A stretch of DNA of 6,291 bases from an uncultured Actinomycetes bacterium. Lineage in GTDB: Bacteria > Actinomycetota > Actinomycetes > Nanopelagicales > Nanopelagicaceae. Location: contig CAINSH010000148.1 in assembly GCA_903852955.1 (NCBI GenBank), forward strand, positions 1 through 6,291. Direction: 5' to 3'. Position numbers and translations under genes: made by a program. The notes below the pieces were generated by a model. That model was not told the DNA's origin, ran no database searches, and was given only the letters and a program-made list of their open reading frames with translations. Positions 1 to 6,291 of the stretch are shown piece after piece; the first letter of the stretch is position 1, and every line of letters starts with the position of its first letter.

Positions 1-572
1 ATCTTCGGGGCCAGCGATATCAAAACCAACAACACCCAGGTGCCGATACTTAACAACTAATTCAGCAACTTCTTGTGACTTAGAATTTTGACGCATTCCA
101 CACAAAAGCGAATACACCTGAATATCAAAGCCTTCTGCTTTGGCTTCTGCCACGCCTTGTTTGTAGCCCTCAATAGTTGCTTCAACAACATCGGTCATTG
201 TTAAGCCTTTTTCAGTGAAGAGCTCGGGAGCGCCACGAACTTCGGCATTACAACCCCATCACGGGCAAGATCTAAAGCGCATTCACGTGCAACTCGGATT
301 ATGTCTTCACGTCGTTGCATAACTGCAATCGTGTGAGAAAAAGTCTCTAAGTATCTAACTAGCGAGCCGGAATCACATGATTCCCGAAACCAAGTTGCAA
401 GTTCGGCGGCATCGTGAGTTGGCAGTGCGGTGTAACCAATTTCCTGAGCGATATCGATAATAGTTTGTGGGCGAAGTCCACCATCAAGGTGATCATGCAA
501 CAGCACTTTCGGTACACGCTTTATTTGTGCCACTGATGGCTTACTTGTAAGGCTCAAAGTCTCAACTCTCAA
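1..572 (-). pseudogene. add: Adenosine deaminase, 5' part, with an apparent frameshift; runs off the left edge
   Basis: Adenosine deaminase hydrolyses (deoxy)adenosine to (deoxy)inosine in the cytoplasm. The first 108 residues read normally and include the N-terminal metal-binding motif HDHLDGG (His26, His28). After GVV at 249-251 the frame goes astray and ends at a TAA at 201-203, giving a 123-residue product with an unrelated tail. From 246 down to 1 another frame continues the family without a stop for 82 codons ([10 protein letters not shown], then LLCGMRQNS and VVGFDIAGPED). One missing base, for example a T giving GTA TAT GCC, would restore the gene. The later His, Glu and Asp catalytic residues lie outside the window. 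The proposed start is TTG at 570-572, overlapping the upstream stop as TTGA; no good Shine-Dalgarno is visible, so the start is uncertain. Family identity is sure. Whether this is a true pseudogene or a sequence error is open. Confidence 0.8.
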
Positions 573-1873
573 TCAGTAATTCGTTCGACTATAAGTGGCA
601 ATCTATCGATTTTCCCATCCTTTGGTAAATCGCCAATAACTACAGAATCTTTTAGTGATTCTTGGGCCCTTTCAAAAGCCGCAGGTGTATCAGTATGCAA
701 TGTGTATAGAGGTGCCCCGGCAGCGACAAATTCACCCGGTTTAGCGTGAATTTCAATGCCCGCACCGGCTTGCACAGCTTCACCTTGGCGTGAGCGACCG
801 GCACCTAAACGCCATGCAGCCATTCCAACTTTCATTGCATCCATTGAAAGAATAGTTCCTGCATGTTGGGCAGTAACGGTTTGATTTTCTTTGGCAACAG
901 GAAGTTGTGCATCAGGATCTCCACCTTGTGCGCTGATCATCTGGCGCCAGACATCCATTGCTTTACCATTTTTAAGTGCATCTGCTGGATCGATATCTGT
1001 TATTCCAACTAATTCAAGCATCTCGCGGGCAAGTAAAATCGTAAGTTCTACGATGTCTGAAGGACCTCCACCAGCTAAGACTTCTACTGACTCACGAACT
1101 TCTAACGCGTTGCCGGCAGTTAAACCAAGTGGAATATCCATTGCAGTAACTAGTGCAACTGTTTTAACTCCAGCACGCTTTCCAAGGTCCACCATGACAT
1201 GGGCTAGCTCTTTGGCTTTTTCTGGATCGCTCATAAATGCGCCGGCACCAGTTTTAACATCTAAAACTAGTGCGCTTGTACCTTCAGCGATTTTCTTACT
1301 CATGATGGATGATGCAATTAAAGGGATTGCCTCAACTGTGGCAGTTACATCACGTAATGCATAAAGTTTCTTATCCGCTGGCGCAAGTCCAGCACCCGCG
1401 GCACAAATAACTGCGCCGCAATCCTGCAAAACTTTCAACATTTCTTCATTTGAAAGCGATGCTCGCCAACCTGGAATAGATTCCAACTTATCTAAAGTCC
1501 CACCGGTATGACCAAGACCGCGGCCTGAAAGTTGTGGAACTGCCGCGCCACATGCGGCAACGAGAGGCGCAAGAGGCAAAGTAATTTTGTCGCCAACTCC
1601 ACCAGTTGAGTGCTTATCAACTGTTGGTCTAGTTAACGCAGACCAATTCATGCGCTCACCGCTATTGATCATTGCATCGGTCCAGCGAGATATTTCTCGC
1701 GATTCCATTCCATTTAGCAAAATTGCCATCAACAATGCAGACATTTGCTCATCGGCCACTGCCCCACGTGTGTAGGCATCGATAATCCAGTCGATTTGCG
1801 GATCAGTAAGTGAATGGTGATCACGTTTTGCAGCAATTACTTCAGCGGCAGAAAAAGCCTCTATTTGGCTCAT
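569..1873 (-). CDS. deoA: Thymidine phosphorylase / pyrimidine-nucleoside phosphorylase
   Basis: This enzyme phosphorolyses thymidine, deoxyuridine and possibly uridine to the free base plus (deoxy)ribose-1-phosphate, in the cytoplasm. The 434-residue length is normal for the family. Visible in order: an N-terminal helical domain (about 1-75); the phosphate-binding [10 protein letters not shown] (87-96); the family signature [17 protein letters not shown] (116-132); the pyrimidine-binding region with Arg174, Ser189 and Lys193, which align with Arg171, Ser186 and Lys190 of the E. coli enzyme; VKTGAGAFM (206-214); and a C-terminal domain with [14 protein letters not shown]. The [11 protein letters not shown] and VKTGAGAFM stretches resemble the Bacillus Pdp type more than E. 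coli DeoA, so uridine may also be a substrate (inference). The ATG directly abuts the cytidine deaminase stop (TAA|ATG), and the gene's own TGA overlaps the proposed add start. It is intact. The family is certain; thymidine-only versus broad specificity is not. Confidence 0.96.
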   Translation of the reverse strand: MSQIEAFSAAEVIAAKRDHHSLTDPQIDWIIDAYTRGAVADEQMSALLMAILLNGMESREISRWTDAMINSGERMNWSALTRPTVDKHSTGGVGDKITLPLAPLVAACGAAVPQLSGRGLGHTGGTLDKLESIPGWRASLSNEEMLKVLQDCGAVICAAGAGLAPADKKLYALRDVTATVEAIPLIASSIMSKKIAEGTSALVLDVKTGAGAFMSDPEKAKELAHVMVDLGKRAGVKTVALVTAMDIPLGLTAGNALEVRESVEVLAGGGPSDIVELTILLAREMLELVGITDIDPADALKNGKAMDVWRQMISAQGGDPDAQLPVAKENQTVTAQHAGTILSMDAMKVGMAAWRLGAGRSRQGEAVQAGAGIEIHAKPGEFVAAGAPLYTLHTDTPAAFERAQESLKDSVVIGDLPKDGKIDRLPLIVERITD

Positions 1874-2275
1874 TTAACGCTCGTTGCGGTCTAGATCATC
1901 AGGACCAAAAGCCCATGGCAACATTTGTGCCATTGTTTGAGGCCCGTCATCTGTCATCAAAAGCGCATGCGATCCGCCATGTTCAAAAAGAAGTTGGCGG
2001 CAACGTCCGCACGGAGCTAAATGATTACCTTGTCCATCGACACACGAAATTGCAATCAAACGCCCGCCACCGGTCGCAATCAAATTTGAAACCAATCCAC
2101 ATTCAGCGCACAACCCTAGGCCATAGCTAGCATTTTCAACGTTACAGCCAGAAACAATTCGGCCATCATCAACTAACGCAGCAACACCAACTGGAAATTT
2201 AGAATAAGGGGCATAGGCGGTTTTCATCGCGGCAACGGCCGCAACGTGCAACGCATCCCAATCTATGTGTGTCAT
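1874..2275 (-). CDS. cdd: Cytidine deaminase (small homotetrameric zinc type)
   Basis: It deaminates cytidine and deoxycytidine to uridine and deoxyuridine, feeding the phosphorylase encoded next. The 133 residues match the short, T(CDA)-like class rather than the roughly 294-residue E. coli form. Substrate-binding NVENASYG spans 45-52 (Asn45, Glu47). The zinc site is C56-A-E58, with catalytic Glu58, plus P88-C-G-R-C92 supplying Cys89 and Cys92. CAECGLV in place of the commoner CAERTAI is a form I associate with actinobacterial Cdd, as is the GGGRLIAISCVDG stretch. The ATG overlaps the TGA of the upstream permease (ATGA), and a GGCGGA just upstream can act as ribosome-binding site. The stop abuts the phosphorylase start. 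No anomaly is seen. Confidence 0.97.
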   Translation of the reverse strand: MTHIDWDALHVAAVAAMKTAYAPYSKFPVGVAALVDDGRIVSGCNVENASYGLGLCAECGLVSNLIATGGGRLIAISCVDGQGNHLAPCGRCRQLLFEHGGSHALLMTDDGPQTMAQMLPWAFGPDDLDRNER

Positions 2276-3507
2276 CGCAATCCGCCGCGGCGATAAGGAA
2301 TACCGTCAGCTGCAGGCATTCGTAATCGCTGTGAAGCAAGAGACATTACAAGCAAAGTGGCGATATATGGAGTCATTGTTACAAGTTGTCCTGGCAAAAC
2401 ATCTACCGCTAAATAGAACCATAAGAAAGCAGCGGACATAATTGCGCTAATTGCAGCACTTACGTGCTTACCCTTTCGGATGTCGCGGTAAACAAGGTAA
2501 GCAAGAACTAGAACAATCAAGAGAATCAGCGCATGAATTGCTGCCGAGTCTCGAAGTTGTAACGCATCTGCAAAACCAAATAATCCTGCACCAGCTAAAA
2601 TTCCACCTGGGCGATAATTTCCGAACAGAAGCGCGGCAAGACCAATATAACCGCGGCCAGCAACTTGATTCTCCTGATAGTGGTTAGCTGCGACAATTGC
2701 TAAGAACCCTCCACCAAGACCTGCTAAACCGCCTGAAATAAGTACACCTGCATACTTCATTAGGTAGACGTTAACTCCGAGTGATTCAGCAGCGATTGGA
2801 GCTTCACCTGCACTACGAAGACGAAGCCCAAAAGATGTCTTCCACAAAATAAAGAATGAAAGTGGAACAACTGCAATAGCAACAACAGTCACATAGGAAA
2901 GATCACCAGTTAGGCCACGGAGAATTGCAGCAACGTCTGAGATGAAAAACCAGTGTTTTTCAGCCAGTGGAGTCAAGATATCTGGGCTATGCCAGCCAGC
3001 ATAAGTTCCACCGGAAAGAACCGGTAAGCCATTTGTTGCGATACTAGAAATATCAGGTGATTGAGAAGGTCCTGGCCACGATCCACCTTGATATAAAAGT
3101 GTAGATAAATAACGCACTAAACCAGCAGCAATAATATTAATTGCCACACCTGAAACAACATGATCAACACCAAAAGTAATTGTTGCTACGGCATGAACAA
3201 GTGCGCCTACTGCGCCAAAGAAAATTGCTGCAGCTAAACCTAGCCATGGCCCATGTTTTGAGCCGATAAAGCCGCCAGCCCATGCACCTAGAATCATCAT
3301 TCCTTCTAGACCAATATTTACAACGCCTGAACGTTCAGAAAATAGGCCACCGACTCCAGCTAAAACGATTGGGACTGAAAGCAAAAGTGCAGCTGACGCG
3401 GTTCCAATACTTGTTAAATCACTTGCGCCAGTTATTAAACGAATTATTGAGAGTACAAGAATAAGTAAAGTTGCATTTAGTAGTAGTTTCGTTGATTTAA
3501 GCTTCAT
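2272..3507 (-). CDS. nupQ: Nucleoside ABC transporter permease, NupQ/YufQ type (BPD_transp_2)
   Basis: One of two inner-membrane subunits that form the channel of a BMP-dependent nucleoside importer. The 411 residues are mostly hydrophobic, with roughly ten membrane segments starting at about 8-26 and 38-55. Family marks are FSERSGVVNIGLEGMMILGA (56-75), FGVDHVVSGVAIN (112-124) and the cytoplasmic coupling-like loop LRLRSAGEAPIAAESLGVNV (228-247) that should contact the ATPase. It is longer than typical Bacillus NupQ proteins (about 320 residues). The extra length lies in a loop at about 140-200 and in a C-terminal stretch after about 345 with two more hydrophobic segments, ending in the basic tail YRRGGLR. 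I believe the C-terminal extension is common in actinobacterial members. The ATG at 3505-3507 shares one base with the preceding stop (TAATG), and the 3' end overlaps cdd as ATGA. Substrate range (guanosine, adenosine, pyrimidine nucleosides) cannot be read from sequence. Confidence 0.94.
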   Translation of the reverse strand: MKLKSTKLLLNATLLILVLSIIRLITGASDLTSIGTASAALLLSVPIVLAGVGGLFSERSGVVNIGLEGMMILGAWAGGFIGSKHGPWLGLAAAIFFGAVGALVHAVATITFGVDHVVSGVAINIIAAGLVRYLSTLLYQGGSWPGPSQSPDISSIATNGLPVLSGGTYAGWHSPDILTPLAEKHWFFISDVAAILRGLTGDLSYVTVVAIAVVPLSFFILWKTSFGLRLRSAGEAPIAAESLGVNVYLMKYAGVLISGGLAGLGGGFLAIVAANHYQENQVAGRGYIGLAALLFGNYRPGGILAGAGLFGFADALQLRDSAAIHALILLIVLVLAYLVYRDIRKGKHVSAAISAIMSAAFLWFYLAVDVLPGQLVTMTPYIATLLVMSLASQRLRMPAADGIPYRRGGLR

Positions 3508-4607
3508 TACGCCACCGCCTTTGCAAGTTCTTTACTTTGCAGCGTTATCTTGTAACGACGGACTACTTCGTAAGCGATAACTGAACTGAGCAAAATAGAT
3601 CCCTGCATGATTACATAAGTTTCAGGTGCGATATCAATCAATTCGAGTGAACGTGAACTAACTTCAAGGAAACCAAAAAGAAGCGCGCTAAACGCCATAC
3701 CTACTGCGCCATTTCGACCAAGGAGGGCTACAGCAATTGCTGAGAATCCAATTCCTGATCTAAACCCCATCGTGTATGAGTGTGTGTCACCTAGAACTGC
3801 AGGCAAACCAGATAAACCAGCAATGGCACCAGAAATCACTAGTGCATAAAAAACCATCCGCTTTGAGTTTACTCCACTTACACGAGCAGCAATTGGATTA
3901 GCTCCAGATGCACGTAATTCAAAACCAAATCGAGTTCGATTTACGATAAACCAGAAAGCAACTCCCAAAGCAGCTGCTACTAGCAACATTCCATACACGC
4001 CGCCGCCAGGTTGGTCTTCTACGCCTAATTTGTTAAGTAAAGGCATTAAATCTGGCATGCGTGCAGATTCTGGCAGAGTCTTAGTAGTGAGATTATTTGA
4101 GCCTTCAGTGATTTCGGCGAAGTACTGTGAAAACAAAAATGAAGTTAATCCACCAGCAAGTGAGTTCAACATGATTGTTGAGATAACTTCGCTGACGCCT
4201 CGTTTAACTTTTAAGTAAGCAGCAATAGCTGCCCAAATTCCGCCCACAGTCATAGCAATTAAGAAAACTGCAAGGACATGAAATATCGGAGGCAGAACAA
4301 ACTTAGCTCCAAGATAGGCACTAAAAAGTGCACCTAAACGAAGTTGGCCTTCAACACCAATATTAAAAAGGCCGGCACGAAAAGTTACTGCAATTGCAAT
4401 GGCGGCGATGTAATAAGGCGTTGCGGTGTTTAGCACTTCAAGCAGTGACCCAGCTTGAGTTCCAAACTCCCACATTGTCTTATATGCATCTATTGGAGAT
4501 TTCTTTGATGCTAAAACCGCAAGACTTGAAATTACAATTGAAACTACTGCAGCGGCAAGAGGTGCGGCAAATGCAAGCATGACCTGTGACATTGATGGTT
4601 TTTTCAT
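3507..4607 (-). CDS. nupP: Nucleoside ABC transporter permease, NupP/YufP type (BPD_transp_2)
   Basis: Second inner-membrane permease of the importer, presumed to pair with the NupQ-type subunit. It has 366 residues, usual for the family. An N-terminal membrane segment lies at about 10-33, followed by an external loop and roughly eight to nine further hydrophobic stretches. Recognisable motifs are FRAGLFNIGVEGQLRLGA (76-93), the KVKRGVSEVISTIMLN helix-loop (133-148), and the coupling-like loop ELRASGANPIAARVSGVNSK (230-249). A polar insert at about 165-203 is probably extracytoplasmic. NIGVEGQ here and NIGLEGM in the partner mark the two as distant homologues of each other. The ATG overlaps the ATPase stop (ATGA), and a weak AGGTG precedes it, suggesting translational coupling. 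Family assignment is firm; the specific substrate is inferred from the neighbouring catabolic genes. Confidence 0.94.
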   Translation of the reverse strand: MKKPSMSQVMLAFAAPLAAAVVSIVISSLAVLASKKSPIDAYKTMWEFGTQAGSLLEVLNTATPYYIAAIAIAVTFRAGLFNIGVEGQLRLGALFSAYLGAKFVLPPIFHVLAVFLIAMTVGGIWAAIAAYLKVKRGVSEVISTIMLNSLAGGLTSFLFSQYFAEITEGSNNLTTKTLPESARMPDLMPLLNKLGVEDQPGGGVYGMLLVAAALGVAFWFIVNRTRFGFELRASGANPIAARVSGVNSKRMVFYALVISGAIAGLSGLPAVLGDTHSYTMGFRSGIGFSAIAVALLGRNGAVGMAFSALLFGFLEVSSRSLELIDIAPETYVIMQGSILLSSVIAYEVVRRYKITLQSKELAKAVA

Positions 4608-6109
4608 TTTGCACCTGTCATCGCTGAGCCAAGTTGTTCGGGAGTTGTTTTTTGAGGATCAAGCTGGGCAGTAATCGCTCCACGCAACATAACTAGCAGA
4701 CGATCAGACATTCCAATTAACTCTTCTAAATCTGCTGAAATTAAAACTACCGCCATTCCCTTTTCGCGTGCACGGCGAAGTTCTTCCCAGATAGCAGCCT
4801 GTGCCCCAACATCTACGCCGCGAGTTGGGTGCGATGCAACAAGTAGCGAAGGCGCTTTACTCATTTCGCGACCCACAATAAATTTTTGTTGATTACCACC
4901 AGATAATGCAGCTGCCAAAGTTTGTGGTCCAGGCGCACGTACATCGAACTCTTGCATAATTGTTCGTGTATCTGCGATTGTTGCTTTCTTATCTAGAACA
5001 AATCCACGCATAACCGGTTTACTTCGTTGGTGACCAAGAATTCTGTTTTCCCATAATGGAGAAGCCATCATTAATCCTTGGCGCTGGCGATCTTCGGGGA
5101 TTAAGCCAATGCCCGCATCATGGCGGTGGGCCACGGTGAAATGATCAATGTTTTCACCTTTAAATTCAATCTGACCGGTGTATTCGCGCAGACCCATTAT
5201 GGCTTCAACTAATTCAGCCTGACCATTTCCCTCTACACCCGCAATTCCAATAACTTCGCCGGCATGTAAATCAAATGAAATGTGCGAGATTAGATCGCGG
5301 CTTCCAGATTTTGTCGGGATTGATACATCTTTTAAAGCCAGAGTGATTTCTGGACGGCGAGTATCACCGTGAGTTGTTGGTTGAGGAAGTTCTGAACCAA
5401 CCATAAGTTCTGCCAACTGCCTTGCAGTTACATCCTTGGATTTAACTTCAGCCACAGTTGAACCTGCGCGCACAACAGTTACATCGTCAGCAACACGTAA
5501 GACTTCATCGAGTTTATGCGAAATGAAAATAATCGCCATACCCTCGGCGCGCAACCCCTTAAGAGCGTTAAATAGATCATCAACTTCTTGTGGAACTAAC
5601 ACGGCAGTTGGTTCATCAAAAATTAAAATACGTGCACCGCGGTATAAAACCTTTAAAATTTCAACACGTTGGCGTTGTCCAACTCCAAGTTCTTCAACCA
5701 AGATATCTGGATCTACATCTAAACCGTAAGCCGCGGACATGTCAGCTACTTTTTTGCGAGCAGCAGCAAAATCAATTGTTATTCCATGTTTTGGTTCAGC
5801 GCCCAAGATAATGTTTTCAAGGACCGTGAAATTATCGGCCAACATAAAGTGCTGATGAACCATGCCAATACTTGCATCGATTGCATCGTTAGGGTTTTTA
5901 AAGTTAACGGCCTGGCCATTAACAAGGATTTCCCCGCCATCTGGGCGCTGCATGCCGTACAAAATCTTCATGACGGTGGACTTACCTGCTCCATTTTCGC
6001 CAACTAGGGCATGGACGGTTCCTGTTTCGACTTTCATTGAAACATCTTTGTTGGCGATCACGCCTGGAAAGCGTTTGGAGATGTGTCGCAGTTCAACGGC
6101 TACAGACAC
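4604..6109 (-). CDS. nupO: Nucleoside ABC transporter ATP-binding protein, double NBD (NupO/YufO type)
   Basis: Cytoplasmic ATPase that drives the nucleoside importer; 501 residues with two fused nucleotide-binding domains, normal for BMP-linked sugar/nucleoside systems. NBD1 has Walker A GENGAGKST (37-45), a Q-loop at Gln86 (VHQHF), a signature LGVGQRQ (141-147), Walker B ILIFDEP (161-167) and the H-loop His198 (ISHKLDE). NBD2 has an intact signature LSGGNQQ (402-408), but its Walker A is degenerate (GVEGNGQ, 291-297, no Lys-Ser/Thr), Walker B is LLVASHPTRG in place of DEP, and the H-loop reads ISADLEE without His. One ATP site should therefore be catalytic and the other degenerate; in my recollection the altered NBD2 is usual in this family. 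The start is GTG at 6107-6109, chosen because a full AAGGAG lies nine bases upstream. It is separated from the lipoprotein gene by a hairpin and overlaps the next permease by four bases. Confidence 0.96.
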   Translation of the reverse strand: MSVAVELRHISKRFPGVIANKDVSMKVETGTVHALVGENGAGKSTVMKILYGMQRPDGGEILVNGQAVNFKNPNDAIDASIGMVHQHFMLADNFTVLENIILGAEPKHGITIDFAAARKKVADMSAAYGLDVDPDILVEELGVGQRQRVEILKVLYRGARILIFDEPTAVLVPQEVDDLFNALKGLRAEGMAIIFISHKLDEVLRVADDVTVVRAGSTVAEVKSKDVTARQLAELMVGSELPQPTTHGDTRRPEITLALKDVSIPTKSGSRDLISHISFDLHAGEVIGIAGVEGNGQAELVEAIMGLREYTGQIEFKGENIDHFTVAHRHDAGIGLIPEDRQRQGLMMASPLWENRILGHQRSKPVMRGFVLDKKATIADTRTIMQEFDVRAPGPQTLAAALSGGNQQKFIVGREMSKAPSLLVASHPTRGVDVGAQAAIWEELRRAREKGMAVVLISADLEELIGMSDRLLVMLRGAITAQLDPQKTTPEQLGSAMTGAK

Positions 6110-6118
6110 TTATTGGCT

Positions 6119-6124
6119 CTCCTT
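6119..6124 (-). promoter_or_regulatory. Ribosome-binding site of the ABC ATPase gene
   Basis: On the minus strand this reads AAGGAG, followed by a nine-base spacer and GTG at 6107-6109. It is the only strong Shine-Dalgarno I can see in the cluster. It supports the GTG start and allows independent translation initiation just after the intergenic hairpin, whereas the downstream genes appear to depend on overlap coupling. Confidence 0.8.
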
Positions 6125-6129
6125 AGTTG

Positions 6130-6180
6130 ATAAAAAGCATTTGGCCCAACAAGGAGATTTAACTCCATTGTTGGGCCAAA
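6130..6180 (-). terminator. Intergenic hairpin with a short U-tract (partial terminator or mRNA-stabilising stem)
   Basis: A perfect 13-base inverted repeat (TTTGGCCCAACAA at 6140-6152, its complement at 6168-6180) is extended by an inner GGAG/CTCC stem (6153-6156 with 6163-6166) past one unpaired base, closing on a six-base loop at 6157-6162. On the minus-strand transcript the stem is followed after three bases by five U residues (6132-6136). No T-run follows it in the other direction, so it acts on the minus strand. It starts 20 bases past the lipoprotein stop and ends before the ATPase ribosome-binding site. The short U-tract and the operon position suggest partial termination or 3'-end protection that raises lipoprotein mRNA above transporter mRNA. 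The hairpin is seen directly; its role is inferred. Confidence 0.75.
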
Positions 6181-6200
6181 AGCCACTACTTATTGCGTGA

Positions 6201-6291
6201 TTATGGCTTTGTTGGAACCTTGATCTTGCCAGCCTTAATCGCTGCTGCAGCCTTATCGATTGCAGCCTTGTACTTGGTGATGTATCCGCCA
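6201..6291 (-). CDS. BMP-family nucleoside-binding lipoprotein, C-terminal end only
   Basis: Only the last 29 codons and a TAA stop (6201-6203) are inside the window; the rest lies beyond the right edge. The reading frame is open to the edge and encodes a Lys/Ala-rich helix (KYKAAIDKAAAAIKAGKIK) followed by VPTKP at the C-terminus. Basic final helices ending near 'GKIKVPTKP' are typical of BMP/Med family (BmpA, NupN/YufN) substrate-binding lipoproteins. The position directly upstream of a NupO-type ATPase and two NupP/NupQ permeases fits exactly. The protein would be anchored outside the membrane and deliver nucleosides to the transporter. The lipobox and ligand-binding residues cannot be seen here. 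Identity rests on the short tail plus context. Confidence 0.8.
   Translation of the reverse strand, partial: GGYITKYKAAIDKAAAAIKAGKIKVPTKP

Noticed and set aside
240..258. Programmed -1 frameshift in add
   Set aside because: The shift needed is in the -1 direction, but the site (GTT GTA ATG) has no slippery heptamer, and I see no clear stem downstream. Bacterial add genes are not known to me to need frameshifting.
891..1364. 157-codon open frame on the plus strand within the phosphorylase gene
   Set aside because: It is antisense to a clearly conserved gene, is Ser/Thr/Ala/Pro-rich with no recognisable motif, and has no convincing ribosome-binding site. The other plus-strand frames (for example 1810-2130, 5436-5729, 5862-6200) are rejected on the same grounds.
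6140..6180. Inverted repeat as a mobile-element end or operator
   Set aside because: There is no transposase, target duplication or second copy in the window. The position after a stop codon and the U-tract on the minus-strand side fit an RNA hairpin better, although a palindromic operator cannot be fully excluded.
6110..6200. Riboswitch or separate promoter for the ATPase gene
   Set aside because: The region is only about 90 bases, explained by one simple hairpin and a ribosome-binding site. No convincing -35/-10 pair with proper spacing and no conserved aptamer elements were seen.
1..6291. CRISPR array, tRNA/rRNA, insertion sequence, toxin-antitoxin or phage genes
   Set aside because: No direct-repeat arrays, tRNA-like cloverleafs or relevant protein motifs were seen on either strand. 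The minus-strand genes occupy nearly all the sequence.

Overview
The window holds one minus-strand gene cluster for importing and breaking down nucleosides. In transcription order (right to left) it contains: the last 29 codons of a BMP-family nucleoside-binding lipoprotein; a hairpin; a double-domain ABC ATPase (NupO/YufO type); two BPD_transp_2-type permeases (NupP and NupQ types); cytidine deaminase; a thymidine/pyrimidine-nucleoside phosphorylase; and the first part of adenosine deaminase, which runs off the left edge. Convincing coding capacity covers almost the whole window. The only gap of note is about 90 bases between the lipoprotein and the ATPase, and it carries a strong inverted repeat.

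The genes form a very tight operon. From the ATPase to adenosine deaminase every junction overlaps by 1 to 4 bases or abuts (ATGA, TAATG, ATGA, TAA|ATG, TTGA). Translational coupling and co-transcription are therefore very likely. The proposed flow is: lipoprotein captures nucleosides outside the membrane, the ABC complex imports them, Cdd converts (deoxy)cytidine to (deoxy)uridine, the phosphorylase splits pyrimidine nucleosides into base and (deoxy)ribose-1-phosphate, and Add converts adenosine to inosine.

The organism is probably an actinobacterium. The order BMP-ATPase-permease-permease-cdd-deoA(-add) is an arrangement known from actinobacteria such as Streptomyces. The deaminase has the actinobacterial-looking CAECGLV motif, and the second permease has a long C-terminal part ending in an actinobacterial-looking PAADG..YRRGG tail. 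Base composition is moderate (roughly mid-40s % GC by eye), low for the phylum. That would suit streamlined freshwater lineages such as the acI/Nanopelagicales group, but this placement is inference.

The clearest anomaly is in adenosine deaminase. The frame breaks after residue 108 through an apparent one-base deletion near 246-251. Conserved family sequence resumes in another frame and continues to the window edge. A second unusual residue lies five codons further on, so a local sequencing or assembly error is at least as likely as a true pseudogene. I see no sign of a novel defence system, mobile element, CRISPR array or RNA gene. This is mostly a well-conserved metabolic operon with a few details worth checking.
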